Assembly (NCBI GenBank): GCA_009691765.1
Contig: SIAO01000005.1
Span: 1 to 64,000, forward strand
Length of the DNA: 64,000 bases
Direction: 5' to 3'
DNA from: Planctomycetota bacterium
GTDB lineage: Bacteria > Planctomycetota > GCA-002687715
Under the pieces are notes generated by a model that saw only the letters and a list, made by a program, of their open reading frames with translations, did not search any database and was not told the origin of the DNA. Positions 45,351-54,777 of this stretch are shown in pieces; position 1 is the first letter of the stretch, and the number at the start of each line of letters is the position of its first letter. A program made the position numbers and the translations under genes.

Positions 45351-46898
45351 ATGCAACGCTTCATGCTCGTTCTCGCCGTCAGCAGCATCGCGGCAGCGCT
45401 CCCAGCGCAAGGCTGCAATGGCAATGGCTTCGCCACCCTTGGTTTCGGGCCGGCTGCACTTTCCCAAAATCTCGAGGTGTCACTGTCCACTCCGGGTGGC
45501 GGCGCGTTCTTCTGGTATGTGGATGTCGCGCCAGGAATGTTGACCATTCCTGGAATCGGCAACGTGTGTCTCGGGATCACTCCTGGACTGCTCAGCTTCA
45601 TCGACACGCCGAGCACGGGCTTGTTCATCCCCGGCACGGGCACGCTGCCTTTGTCGCTGCCGTTGCCGGGCATTCCGGCGATGGCCGGATTCACGCTGTA
45701 CTCGCAACTCATCGCGGTGAACGCTGCTGCACCCGGTGGCATAGCACTCAGCAACCCAGCCAGCGTGCAACTGGCAATGCCAGATTCTTACAACTACGCA
45801 CTCAGCACGATGGCGGACTGGCGCGGTCTGCACACGGCAACAAACCTCGTAGATGCGCGTTACGTGTTCATCACTGGTGGCGGCAGCGGTGCTTTGCTCG
45901 CGCCGACACCTGTGGCCAGCACCAGCATGTACGACCACTACACGCGCACGTTCCAAGCCGGGCCGCCGCTGGCCGCTTCGCGCGTGCTGCACTCAGCAAC
46001 ACGCTTGTTGGATGGTCGCATTCTCATCGCTGGGGGGCTCGACGGTGCCGCAATCCTGAACTGGACCGACGGCGAGGTGTACGACCCCGCGACGAACACC
46101 TTCACGCCCGTGGCCAATCAAATGGCGGGTCCGCGTGCGGCGCACACAGCCACACTCCTCAATGACGGCCGCGTCTTGCTCACCGGCGGCAACACCGAGT
46201 TCTCGATCCTGTCTGCAGGCAATTTCATCGCCGTGTTCAGTACTGCGATCAACACCACCGAGATCTACAACCCAGTGACCAACACCTTCACACCTGGGCC
46301 GATTATGATTTCGAAGCGTCTCGGACACGAGGCTGTGAAACTGTCAAATGGCAACGTGCTTGTGGTGGGCGGCATCAATGGCGGCATCAACCTTGGCGTG
46401 ACGGCCTTGCCAACTTTCACCAACACCACGCAGATCTTCAATCCAATCACCAACACCTTCACCAGTTCCGGCAATATCGCGAGCAGCCGCTTGAAGCCGT
46501 ATTTGCAATTGCTTCCATCGGGCAATGTGTTGATGGCTGGCGGCGCGGCAGGCACGTTCATCACCTCCACGGCCACCACGGAAATCCGCAACGCCAGCAC
46601 GGGAGCGTGGAGCGCAGGTCAACTGATGCCCGTCGGCAGCGTGCTCGGCGGTGCTGTGCGCAGGCCCAACGGCAGCCTCCTCATCGGCGGCGGTGGTCAA
46701 GGGACGCTGGCCAATTTCACGGCCGGCGCGCAAGTCATTCAGTACACCGAAGGAATCGGCTGGAGCGCGCTCAACAACCTGCCTGCGACGCGCATGAACA
46801 ACAGCGTCAACTTGATGCCGGACGGCACCTACCTCCTTGCTGGCGGCATCGACGCTGCAACCTTCACCTACAACAACGCGCTGATCTGGACTCCCTGA
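45351..46898 (+). CDS. Secreted kelch-repeat protein
   Basis: 515 residues, signal peptide (MQRFMLVLAVSSIAAALPAQ), preceded by AGGAGG eight bases before the ATG. After a beta-rich N-domain (about 20-150), kelch motifs repeat about every 50-60 residues, for example ASRVLHSATRLLDGRILIAG, GPRAAHTATLLNDGRVLLTG and KRLGHEAVKLSNGNVLVVGG, each followed by a YNPVTNTFTP-type strand. That predicts a beta-propeller. Kelch propellers of this type bind proteins or sugars; no catalytic residue is identified. It has an upstream gap of 136 bases. Confidence 0.88.
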   Translation: MQRFMLVLAVSSIAAALPAQGCNGNGFATLGFGPAALSQNLEVSLSTPGGGAFFWYVDVAPGMLTIPGIGNVCLGITPGLLSFIDTPSTGLFIPGTGTLPLSLPLPGIPAMAGFTLYSQLIAVNAAAPGGIALSNPASVQLAMPDSYNYALSTMADWRGLHTATNLVDARYVFITGGGSGALLAPTPVASTSMYDHYTRTFQAGPPLAASRVLHSATRLLDGRILIAGGLDGAAILNWTDGEVYDPATNTFTPVANQMAGPRAAHTATLLNDGRVLLTGGNTEFSILSAGNFIAVFSTAINTTEIYNPVTNTFTPGPIMISKRLGHEAVKLSNGNVLVVGGINGGINLGVTALPTFTNTTQIFNPITNTFTSSGNIASSRLKPYLQLLPSGNVLMAGGAAGTFITSTATTEIRNASTGAWSAGQLMPVGSVLGGAVRRPNGSLLIGGGGQGTLANFTAGAQVIQYTEGIGWSALNNLPATRMNNSVNLMPDGTYLLAGGIDAATFTYNNALIWTP

Positions 46899-46899
46899 G

Positions 46900-46919
46900 T
46901 TCGGCGCGCAGAGGCCGAA
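46900..46919. terminator. Possible bidirectional terminator between convergent kelch and ubiD genes
   Basis: TTCGGC (46900-46905) pairs with GCCGAA (46914-46919) around an eight-base loop, between two stop codons. No long U-run. Confidence 0.4.
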
Positions 46920-46943
46920 ACGTGCTGCAAAATGCGGCGCGTG

Positions 46944-48728
46944 TCAGTCGAGGTGCGCGCGATCGCTATCGCCCATCTCTTGACCTGACGGGAAGTACTC
47001 CCTCCAACGACGGCTCACCAAACGAGCCGTCGCGTCATCGCAAAAGAGCTCGGCGGGATAGTTCGGCTTCATGCGCGCGTCGATCACCAACGGTGGCGTG
47101 CGCAGCACATGCCCAGCGTGCAAGCGTTCCTCGGCGGCGTGCAAATCTGCAGCCGGGTCGAAGCGCGTAAACACCGTCCATAGGAAATTCATGGTGCTCT
47201 TGGCTGCGCGCGCCGCATCGTCCACCAAAGCGAGCAATGGCCAAGCTGCGAATGCGGGCAAGCGCGCAAGATCGGCGGCCTGCATGTTCGTTGGCGCAGA
47301 GACACACAAGCAGCCCGGCGAAAACACAGCGACGGTGACGCCCGGTGGCACGGCGCCTTCGAAGTGGCGTGGCAATTGGCGCCGCGCGTCGCCGAGCCCG
47401 AGCAACACACCCTTGGATCCATGATTGATCCGTGGTCCGCAATAATCGAGTGAGTCCATCGACAAGTTTGCAAAGACAAACAAGTCTGTAGCGAAATCTG
47501 CGCGCTCGAGAACATGCGTCAGCACCGCGCGGAAATCGCGAAGATCAATCTTGCTGTCGGTGGCGATCAAGAACTTCGTGAGGCTGAGCTGGCCTTCGCC
47601 AAGAATCCGAAATGCCGACACCATGGCTTCGCGTTTGTAGCGTTCACGCACCACTGCGGCCGAAAGCGCGTGGTAGCCCGTCTCGCCATACGACCACAGG
47701 TCTTCAACGCTCGGCATCGCTATCGGGAACAGCGGCCGCAGCAACTCTTGCAAGTGATCGCCAAGGAAGAAGTCTTCTTGGCGCGGCTTGCCCACCACGG
47801 TGAACGGAATCACGGCATCACGGCGACAGAAAACACGATCCACTTGGAACACTGGATAGTCGTGCTGCAACGAGTAATAGCCGTAATGATCTCCGAAGGG
47901 CCCTTCAGCGCGACGCACTTGCGCAGGCACACTGCCGACCAGCGCGACTTCCGCATCAGCCACCAGCGGCAGCGGCCCCGCAGGATTGCGCGTCATACGC
48001 AGCGAGCCACCGGCACATAAAGCCGCGAGCAAGAGTTCCGGCACATTCTCAGGCAAGGGCGCAATCGCGGAGAGGATCAAGCCTGGAGGCCCACCGAGAT
48101 ACACATTCACGGGTAGCGAACTGTTCGTCTGCTCCGCTGCGTGATGATGAAATCCGCCGCCTTTCCCAATCTGCCAATGCATCCCGGTTTCTGCAGCGCC
48201 GTGCAGTTGCATGCGATACAGCCCGAGATTGCTGCTGCCTGTCAGTGGATGTTGCGTGTGAACCATGGGCAAAGTGAAGAAGCGTCCGCCGTCTTCAAAC
48301 CACGATTGCGTGGCTGGGAAGGAATGCAAATCGGGCTGCAACGAGCGCTCAGTGACAGGTGCGCGGCGCACCGTCTTCAAGCGTGTGCGCGCCAATTGCA
48401 ACAGCACATCGCGTTCTTGCCACAAACGCGACAAAGTGGGCGGCAACAATGTGTGCGGCAAACGCGCCAAACGTTCGATGAACTTGCGCGGTGCACTGCC
48501 GAAAGCGAGTTCAACGCGCGCGGCTGTACCGAACAGATTGCTCACCGCAGCGAAGGGCGACCCCTTCACACGCTTGAACAGCAGGGCGGGCCCGCCGCAA
48601 GCAATGACCCGGCGATGAATCTCGGCCATTTCGAGATGTGGATCCACCTCGGCTTCGATTTCCAGCAAAACACCTGCAGCACGCAGAGCTTGCAGAAAAG
48701 TGCGCAGATCACGGTGGTGGGCAGGCAT
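46944..48728 (-). CDS. ubiD: UbiD-family decarboxylase
   Basis: 594 residues from ATG 48728. The prenylated-FMN decarboxylase fold is recognised from RDLRTFLQALRAAGVLLEIE at the start, SNLFGTAARVELAFG and EGPFGDHYGYYSLQHDYPVF with the acidic catalytic region. A UbiX-type flavin prenyltransferase is not in the window. Likely role is ubiquinone or menaquinone synthesis, though other aromatic acids are possible. Divergent from lgt. Confidence 0.9.
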   Translation of the reverse strand: MPAHHRDLRTFLQALRAAGVLLEIEAEVDPHLEMAEIHRRVIACGGPALLFKRVKGSPFAAVSNLFGTAARVELAFGSAPRKFIERLARLPHTLLPPTLSRLWQERDVLLQLARTRLKTVRRAPVTERSLQPDLHSFPATQSWFEDGGRFFTLPMVHTQHPLTGSSNLGLYRMQLHGAAETGMHWQIGKGGGFHHHAAEQTNSSLPVNVYLGGPPGLILSAIAPLPENVPELLLAALCAGGSLRMTRNPAGPLPLVADAEVALVGSVPAQVRRAEGPFGDHYGYYSLQHDYPVFQVDRVFCRRDAVIPFTVVGKPRQEDFFLGDHLQELLRPLFPIAMPSVEDLWSYGETGYHALSAAVVRERYKREAMVSAFRILGEGQLSLTKFLIATDSKIDLRDFRAVLTHVLERADFATDLFVFANLSMDSLDYCGPRINHGSKGVLLGLGDARRQLPRHFEGAVPPGVTVAVFSPGCLCVSAPTNMQAADLARLPAFAAWPLLALVDDAARAAKSTMNFLWTVFTRFDPAADLHAAEERLHAGHVLRTPPLVIDARMKPNYPAELFCDDATARLVSRRWREYFPSGQEMGDSDRAHLD

Positions 48729-48794
48729 GGAGCCAGAGGCTACCAAGGCATGCAGTCTTTGGACGATGCGGCGAGCTCGCTACGCTGCATCACC

Positions 48795-49577
48795 ATGGCG
48801 CCGATCCTCTTTGATTTCGGGTTCATCAAACTCTATGGCTACGGCAGCATGATCGCGCTCGGCGTGCTGCTCGCGAGCGTGCTGGCCATCGTGGATGCGC
48901 GGCGCCGCAAGTTGCCGCGCTTCGAAGCGGTGTTCCCTTGGCTGTTTTTGTCCATGGCCGCCACGAGTTTCGCCGGAGGCAAAGGCCTCTGGTGGATCAT
49001 GAGCACCAGCGCCGAGCGCGCTTCGATCGCATCGGGCGCGGGCTTTGTTTACTACGGTGCGCTTCTGTTGGTGGCGCCCTGCACCATCCTCACCTTGAAG
49101 CTGTTCCGTGTGCCGTTGCTCCCGGCCATGGACACCCTCATCATGTTCATACCCTTCACTCATGCCTTCGGTCGCATCGGCTGCTTTCTCGCGGGCTGTT
49201 GCTACGGCTGCCACAGTGATGGCCCGCTGAGTGTCACCTTCCACGACGGCATCGGATTGAACGGTGTGGCCGTGCATCCCGTGCAGCTTTATGAAGCCGC
49301 CGCCAACTTCGCGATCTTCGCGGCGCTCTGGTTTTGGTTGCGACGGATGACGCTTCCCGCAGGTTCACTCTTCGGCCTCACGCTGATCCTCACGGGCTCT
49401 TCACGCATCGTCACCGAGTGCTTTCGCGGTGATGTTGTCTCTGCTCTTTGGAACAATGAAACAGCTGCACCAGGGCAGTGTCCGACTGGCCTCACGCAAG
49501 CTCAAGCCATCGGTACTGTCATGATCTTCGTGGGTTTGTTGTGGTTGGCGCAACTGCGCAGTTTAGGGAAACGCTGA
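48795..49577 (+). CDS. lgt: Prolipoprotein diacylglyceryl transferase
   Basis: 260 residues from ATG 48795 with about seven transmembrane helices. The Lgt signature HAFGRIGCFLAGCCYG is present, as are HPVQLYEAA and the late acidic residue in IVTECFRGD. It puts diacylglycerol on the lipobox cysteine of prolipoproteins, of which this window encodes several. A longer upstream frame overlaps ubiD and is rejected. Confidence 0.95.
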   Translation: MAPILFDFGFIKLYGYGSMIALGVLLASVLAIVDARRRKLPRFEAVFPWLFLSMAATSFAGGKGLWWIMSTSAERASIASGAGFVYYGALLLVAPCTILTLKLFRVPLLPAMDTLIMFIPFTHAFGRIGCFLAGCCYGCHSDGPLSVTFHDGIGLNGVAVHPVQLYEAAANFAIFAALWFWLRRMTLPAGSLFGLTLILTGSSRIVTECFRGDVVSALWNNETAAPGQCPTGLTQAQAIGTVMIFVGLLWLAQLRSLGKR

Positions 49578-49579
49578 GC

Positions 49580-50728
49580 ATGGGACGTGAACGCCGCAAG
49601 AATGTGCGTGCCTACCAACGCGAAACCAATCGGCTGCGCGTGGAGTTGGAAGAGCGCTTCGATTCGCTCCTCCGCGAACAAGACGACCTCGCCGATCTTG
49701 CCGATCTGGTGACTGCGCGCTCTGCCGCGAACGAACCCTTCCATCGTTGGATGGCTTACCGACAAGGCTTTGCTCCAGAGTTGGTGCGACGGTTCCTGAA
49801 GAACAGCAAACCGGAATCGGGCCCCGTGCTCGATCCGTTTGCAGGCAGCGGCACGGTGGCCATCGAATGTGCGCGCGCTGGCCGCACCGCGTGCTCCATA
49901 GACGCGATGCCCACTCTCGCGCACAGCCTTGCGTCGCGCTTCTTGCGCGAAGTGCCCGCGTGGCCTGACATGTCCATGACTGCCGACATGGGCGGACTCT
50001 GGGCCGCAGCCGTTCACCCCGCGCATCAAGCGGCCGTGTTGCTCGCAGCCGCGCGCACCGTCGATGGCGAAGGACACAGGCGCGCCGAGCGTCTGAAGCC
50101 TGCCGCCATGGTGCAACAGATTCTCGAATGGATGCGCGTTGATTGCGCGAGTCCACTGCCTCCAGTGGCTTTGGTGCTCTGCGCCGATGCGCGCGCCTTG
50201 CCATTGAAACCAGCTTCGATGGGCGGAGTGCTCACGTCACCGCCCTACTTAAGCCGCTACGACTATGCGCGCGTGAACGAACCCATGGAGCGCTTGCTCG
50301 GCTGGCGCACCAAGGGAGCGTTACGCCGCACGCAAGTGCGCGCCGCTCGTAATCTCCCCACGGGTAATGCGAAAGCGCCGCTGCCCGAAGTGGTGGCGGA
50401 AATCGAGCGCGAAGCCGCGACGCAAGGCGGCCCCGATCGCGTGCGCACGGTGCGCGGATACTTTTCAGACCTCGCTCGCGTCATCGACGGCCTCGCAGAC
50501 ACGCTGCAAGACAATGCCCCATGCTGGATCAATATGGCCGGCACCGACCATCAACGCGTTTACATTCCGAGCGACTTGATCGTTGCGGCGATCGCTGCGG
50601 AACGCGGTTTCCGCATCGAAGGCATCGATATTGCGCGCGAGCTGCGTCCAAGTGGCCGCCACTTGGGCGCCATGGAACATGTGGCCCCACGCGAGTGCGT
50701 GATACGGCTACGGCGCAAGCGCCGCTGA
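49580..50728 (+). CDS. Orphan DNA methyltransferase-like protein
   Basis: 382 residues from the ATG two bases after the lgt stop. SAM-binding DPFAGSGTVAIECARAGR at about 95-112 and the amino-methyltransferase motif TSPPYLSRYDYARVNEP at about 214-230 fit N4-cytosine or N6-adenine DNA methylases. Motif I precedes motif IV, as in alpha/gamma-type order. No restriction enzyme gene is nearby. An RNA or protein target cannot be excluded. Confidence 0.75.
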   Translation: MGRERRKNVRAYQRETNRLRVELEERFDSLLREQDDLADLADLVTARSAANEPFHRWMAYRQGFAPELVRRFLKNSKPESGPVLDPFAGSGTVAIECARAGRTACSIDAMPTLAHSLASRFLREVPAWPDMSMTADMGGLWAAAVHPAHQAAVLLAAARTVDGEGHRRAERLKPAAMVQQILEWMRVDCASPLPPVALVLCADARALPLKPASMGGVLTSPPYLSRYDYARVNEPMERLLGWRTKGALRRTQVRAARNLPTGNAKAPLPEVVAEIEREAATQGGPDRVRTVRGYFSDLARVIDGLADTLQDNAPCWINMAGTDHQRVYIPSDLIVAAIAAERGFRIEGIDIARELRPSGRHLGAMEHVAPRECVIRLRRKRR

Positions 50729-50730
50729 CT

Positions 50731-53505
50731 TCATTTCGCCGCCGGTTTACCGCGGGCCACGCGCAATCCGATGTATGCAGGCATGGCAGGCTCTGGCTCG
50801 CCATCCACATCCTCGACACTCAAAGCACTCAAACCACAAACTCGCGGCGCGCCTTGCGAGTCAAGAACCCACTCTGCGGCATTGCCGCCAACGTCATGGA
50901 AGCGCAACAGGTCTGTGCCGCGCCGCAGCGCGCCGGAGCGCCGCTGCCCAACTTTTTGCAGTAACGGCGGCAAACCCAGCAACGCTGGAGCATCCGCGGC
51001 AGCCGCGCGCAACGCCGGCAATGCTGGTGCTGGCGGTTCATAGCCCAACCAAGCGCTGAAGGTGTTCTCCTCAGGGCCTACCGGCAATTCGTCCCACTCT
51101 TCTTCGGTGAGCAACCGCCATGTTTCACCAACGCGTTTGCTCAACTCCGCAACATAAAGCTGCGCAGCCTCTGCCGAGAGTCCCACCATCGGCGCATCTT
51201 CGCTGCCAACTTCCACCGCTGTTTCAGGGAACACCGCGCGCCATTGAGCCCGCGTCACTTCAAAGCGCCCGAAGGCAACTGCGCCGACGGACACCGTTTC
51301 CGGCACCAACACATCGGCGCGCATTTCGCCAAGCACGCCATTGCTGCGCGCGTAGGCCCGCGACGCCAGCAAGTCTGCGATGGGGGCATCGTCCGCAAAC
51401 TGCGCAGTGGCCGCAGGCGTTTCGAAGAAGTAGCGGTCCATCCACGCAAACTCCTCCACCAGCTTGCGCTTCCAGAAACTGGGTTTGCGCAGCGCGTGCT
51501 CTTCACCGGGGAACAAGATGAAGCGCACCGGCGCCTTGCCGAGTTGTTGCAAGGCGCGATGCCACTCGTGGCCTTGCGCTGTGGGCACCGCTGTATCTTC
51601 GGTGCCAAAGAAGATGAGCGTCGGCGTGGTCACTTTCTCAACGTGGAATAGCGGCGACTTGCGCACATAAGTGTCCGGCAACTTCCATGGCGGCCCACCC
51701 ATGTAGAAATCATCGAACACCACACCGAAGGCGCAGTTGCCGTAATCGCTGGTCCAGTTCACGTCGCCAGCACCATGAATGCAGGCTTTGAATGTGAGCT
51801 TGTATTCCGGTGCAAACACATCCGCCATGGACACGAGCGCTGTGCCCAAGATGGCGCCGTTGCTCCAGCCCGCGACGGCCAAGCGCTTCGCATCTACAAG
51901 CCCCAGGTTCACCAAGTTGTTGATGCCACTCAGGATGTCGATGAGTTCCAGTTCGTAATAGCGCCCACGAATGGATTCGCCGAAAGCGAGGCCGTAGCCC
52001 GAAGATCCGTGGTAATTCACGTACAGAACACGCGCGCCGCGTTGCGTGTACAAGTTTGGTGCGTAGGCATAGCTCTCCTCGAAGCGGTCCATGTCGTGCG
52101 CGAAGGGGCCGCCATGCGGCATCACGACGAGTGGCAAAGCACCGCGGGCACCCACTGGCGAAAACAAGATTCCTTCGATGCGCTCGCCTTGCGCTCCGGT
52201 CCACTGGACCATACGCGCCTCCGCGATGCGCTTTTCCGCGAAGCCTTCGTTGGGCGCGTAGGCTTCACGCACATTGTCAAAGCTGTTTCCTACGAGTGTC
52301 GCGAGGCACCAGCGATCAGGACGCGATGCTGTGCCAGCCGCGAAGAGCACCTGATTCACCGATTGAGCGCGCACCCATTGATGCACGTGGCCAAGGGCTT
52401 CGATTTTCAAACGGTTCACACTGCACTCAGCACCCTTGCGCACGACACGCACTGCTTGCGGCACTGCGCCGTCCATGAGCAGCGCGAGAAAGCCGTCTTC
52501 CGTGGCCAAGATTGAAGCGGGCATGACGCCGCGCTCCCAATGCAAGTTGCAAGGCACAGGCGCACCTTCCGCATCGAACCAGACCACGTCCAACACAGCG
52601 GCTGTCGTGGCGCCATCGACGCTCGAGCGCGGCATCTCGGCGTAAAACCCAGAACTGTCAGGAGCCCACGCGAAAGCCAAAGGGCGGTTGCGCTTGGCCG
52701 TGAAGATCGCCGTCTGCACGCCGGTGCGCGTGTCGAGCAACGTGATGTGCGGCGGGTCGCGCCCGTCCACTTCATGCTGCGGACTTTGGATGCGCGTAAG
52801 CACCGCGCGGCGTCCATCAGGAGACACGTTGACAGCCACCAATTGATCCGCATCGCGTGTGAGGCGCACTTGGATGTCGCTCGCATAGTCTTCATCGAGC
52901 GTCAGCCGGAACAGATGCGTGGCAGCGCTGCGCCACTCTTGCAATTCCTCCACCAGTACCGCTTTGTCTTTGACGCGTTCAAGCTCCTCAGATACCCAAT
53001 CGCGGCGTTCGCGTGCGGTGATCAGCAATTCGCGTGGCCCCGACCAACTCACGGCACTCACACCCAGCGGGAAGTTGGTCACGCAGCGAGGTTCGCCGCC
53101 ATCCATGCGCAAGATCCACACTTGCTGCGGGGTGTCGTCGTCACCTTCCTCGTTGCCCTTCGCATCCTCATCAGCGGACTGGCCTCGCGCAGGCTTACGC
53201 GCCGACAAGAACGCGATGGCACGCCCGTCTGGCGAGAAGCTCGCGCCTTCATCATCCTCTTCGCCAAAGAGCAACTGACGCGGCTCGCCGCCACTCGCCG
53301 CCGACACAAACAACTTGGTGCGCAAAGCGTCTTTGTCCACATCACAACGGCGCAACTGCCACAGGACCCGAGTGCCATCGCGGCTGAGCTCAACGCCCAT
53401 CACGCTTTCCTGGCGCACGACATCGTCAAAACTCCAAGGCGCGCCCTGATCTTGCGCCGCAGCGAAACTGGTCAAGAGAAGCAGTGCCAATAGACGATGG
53501 ACCAT
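50731..53505 (-). CDS. Secreted S9 prolyl-oligopeptidase-like enzyme fused to an FGE-like domain
   Basis: 924 residues from ATG 53505. Signal peptide (MVHRLLALLLLTSFAAAQ), beta-propeller region (about 30-430), then the S9 alpha/beta-hydrolase with catalytic S548 in AGWSNGAILG, D637 in FFGTEDTAVP and H670 in FPGEEHALRK. Residues 734-919 form a formylglycine-generating-enzyme (SUMF1/FGE-sulfatase) like domain: FGRFEVTRAQWRAVFP, TWRLLTEEEWDELP, HDVGGNAAEWVLDS and AYIGLRVARGK. No known S9 peptidase I recall carries this domain. The FGE part may bind or modify a partner. Confidence 0.88.
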   Translation of the reverse strand: MVHRLLALLLLTSFAAAQDQGAPWSFDDVVRQESVMGVELSRDGTRVLWQLRRCDVDKDALRTKLFVSAASGGEPRQLLFGEEDDEGASFSPDGRAIAFLSARKPARGQSADEDAKGNEEGDDDTPQQVWILRMDGGEPRCVTNFPLGVSAVSWSGPRELLITARERRDWVSEELERVKDKAVLVEELQEWRSAATHLFRLTLDEDYASDIQVRLTRDADQLVAVNVSPDGRRAVLTRIQSPQHEVDGRDPPHITLLDTRTGVQTAIFTAKRNRPLAFAWAPDSSGFYAEMPRSSVDGATTAAVLDVVWFDAEGAPVPCNLHWERGVMPASILATEDGFLALLMDGAVPQAVRVVRKGAECSVNRLKIEALGHVHQWVRAQSVNQVLFAAGTASRPDRWCLATLVGNSFDNVREAYAPNEGFAEKRIAEARMVQWTGAQGERIEGILFSPVGARGALPLVVMPHGGPFAHDMDRFEESYAYAPNLYTQRGARVLYVNYHGSSGYGLAFGESIRGRYYELELIDILSGINNLVNLGLVDAKRLAVAGWSNGAILGTALVSMADVFAPEYKLTFKACIHGAGDVNWTSDYGNCAFGVVFDDFYMGGPPWKLPDTYVRKSPLFHVEKVTTPTLIFFGTEDTAVPTAQGHEWHRALQQLGKAPVRFILFPGEEHALRKPSFWKRKLVEEFAWMDRYFFETPAATAQFADDAPIADLLASRAYARSNGVLGEMRADVLVPETVSVGAVAFGRFEVTRAQWRAVFPETAVEVGSEDAPMVGLSAEAAQLYVAELSKRVGETWRLLTEEEWDELPVGPEENTFSAWLGYEPPAPALPALRAAAADAPALLGLPPLLQKVGQRRSGALRRGTDLLRFHDVGGNAAEWVLDSQGAPRVCGLSALSVEDVDGEPEPAMPAYIGLRVARGKPAAK

Positions 53506-53617
53506 GACAATGTCTCCCGGTGCGGCAGGGCACGCCGCGCGCAGGAGCAGCATATACGTCTGCGACGAGGGGCTGTGCTATGTTCGCGCGCCGTCAAGCG
53601 GCCGGAGTCCTGCATTC

Positions 53618-54538
53618 ATGAAGAGCATCGCTATCCTGCACGGTCGTGAGCGCACCTTCCCCGAGGCCTTCTGCACTGAAATCAACAAACGCAACTGCGG
53701 CGTCGTCGCGCAAGAGGCCCGCATCGGGCATGGCACTACCGATCTTGGCCGCGTCTATGACGTCATCGTGGATCGCATTTCCCACGAAGTGCCTTTTTAT
53801 CAAGGCTGGTTGAAGCAACAGGCGCTGTTGGGCACGCAGGTCATCAACAATCCGTTCTGGAAGCTCGCGGACGACAAGTATTTCGGCACCGTGCTTGCGG
53901 CGCGCCTCGGCATCGCCATTCCTAAGAGCATCTTGCTTCCGCAACGCGAGTACATCGAAGACATCACTCCAGCGAGCCTCAGCAACATGCTGCTCACAAG
54001 CTGGGAAGAAGTCGGCGCTTTCACGGGTTGGCCTTGCTACTTGAAGCCCGTTAATGGCGGCGGTTGGAAGTCGGTGTTCCGCTGCACTTCCATGGAAGAG
54101 TTGCTGAACAACTACAACGGCAGCGGCACGCAGGTGATGATGCTGCAAGAAGGCATCACGTGGGAAGCCTACGCGCGCCTCATCTGCATCGGCAGAAAGA
54201 ACATCCGCATCGCGCCCTGGAACCCCGATAAAGCGCACCAAGAGCGCTACACCAAGGCCGAGTTCAATTACGGTCCCGAGCTTGAAGCGCTCATGATCCG
54301 CCAAGGGCAAATCCTGAACGAAGCTCTCGGCTACGACATGAACACGGTCGAATTCGCCATCCGCGACGGCATCCCCTACGCCATCGACTTCATGAACACG
54401 GCGCCCGACTTCGACCGCAACAGCCTCACTGCCGACACCTTCGAGTGGGTGGTCCAAGCCATGGCCAACATGTGCATCGAGATGGCCCTCAAATCGACCG
54501 GCTCGCAAGCCCCCGCTCGCTTCAGCGCGCTGCTCTGA
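53618..54538 (+). CDS. RimK-like ATP-grasp protein
   Basis: 306 residues from ATG 53618. Residues 100-300 have the ATP-grasp landmarks: WPCYLKPVNGGGWKSVFRC as the lysine/glycine loop, and NTVEFAIRDGIPYAIDFMNT as the metal-binding strand with E and D/N. The N-terminal 90 residues contain a small alpha/beta region. Such proteins often ligate an acid to an amine using ATP. Substrate unknown. Divergent from the S9-FGE gene; followed three bases after the stop by hairpin repeat copy A. Confidence 0.75.
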   Translation: MKSIAILHGRERTFPEAFCTEINKRNCGVVAQEARIGHGTTDLGRVYDVIVDRISHEVPFYQGWLKQQALLGTQVINNPFWKLADDKYFGTVLAARLGIAIPKSILLPQREYIEDITPASLSNMLLTSWEEVGAFTGWPCYLKPVNGGGWKSVFRCTSMEELLNNYNGSGTQVMMLQEGITWEAYARLICIGRKNIRIAPWNPDKAHQERYTKAEFNYGPELEALMIRQGQILNEALGYDMNTVEFAIRDGIPYAIDFMNTAPDFDRNSLTADTFEWVVQAMANMCIEMALKSTGSQAPARFSALL

Positions 54539-54541
54539 TTT

Positions 54542-54660
54542 GCGGTGGTTCGCGCGGGTTCTGCGTGTCCTGAAGGGATTCCGCATTGCGGCTCGGCGGC
54601 CTCGAACGAAATGCTCCACCCACTCCGGACCGCACTCCGTCTGCGCTCACGGTTGCTGCG
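54542..54660 (+). repeat. 3'-end hairpin repeat, copy A
   Basis: About 119 bases starting three bases after the ATP-grasp stop, in the sense direction. It is about 75-80 percent similar by eye to copy B at 55765-55882 on the opposite strand. The core is an eight-base stem GCATTGCG/CGAAATGC (54583-54590 with 54607-54614, one mismatch) with loop GCTCGGCGGCCTCGAA. Confidence 0.7.
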
Positions 54661-54711
54661 ATCCGCAATCACTGTGAACGAGGGCGCAGCGCGGACCAAG
54701 TCGACCGAGCA

Positions 54712-54739
54712 AGGCCGTTCGAGGCATCCGAGCCGGCCT
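54712..54739 (-). repeat. 3'-end hairpin repeat, diverged third copy
   Basis: Stem AGGCCG/CGGCCT (54712-54717 and 54734-54739) encloses the same 16-base loop as copy B (TTCGAGGCATCCGAGC on the plus strand). It lies 40 bases past the stop of the choice-anchor gene, in its sense direction. The rest of the repeat is only weakly similar to copies A and B. Confidence 0.55.
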
Positions 54740-54777
54740 GCGAGGCGGCTTGGCCGTGCGGAGCCCGAGGGCACCGC

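Noticed and set aside
53504-53617. N-terminal extension of the ATP-grasp protein
   Set aside because: It would overlap the start of the divergent S9 gene and adds unlike sequence. The ATG at 53618 is preferred.
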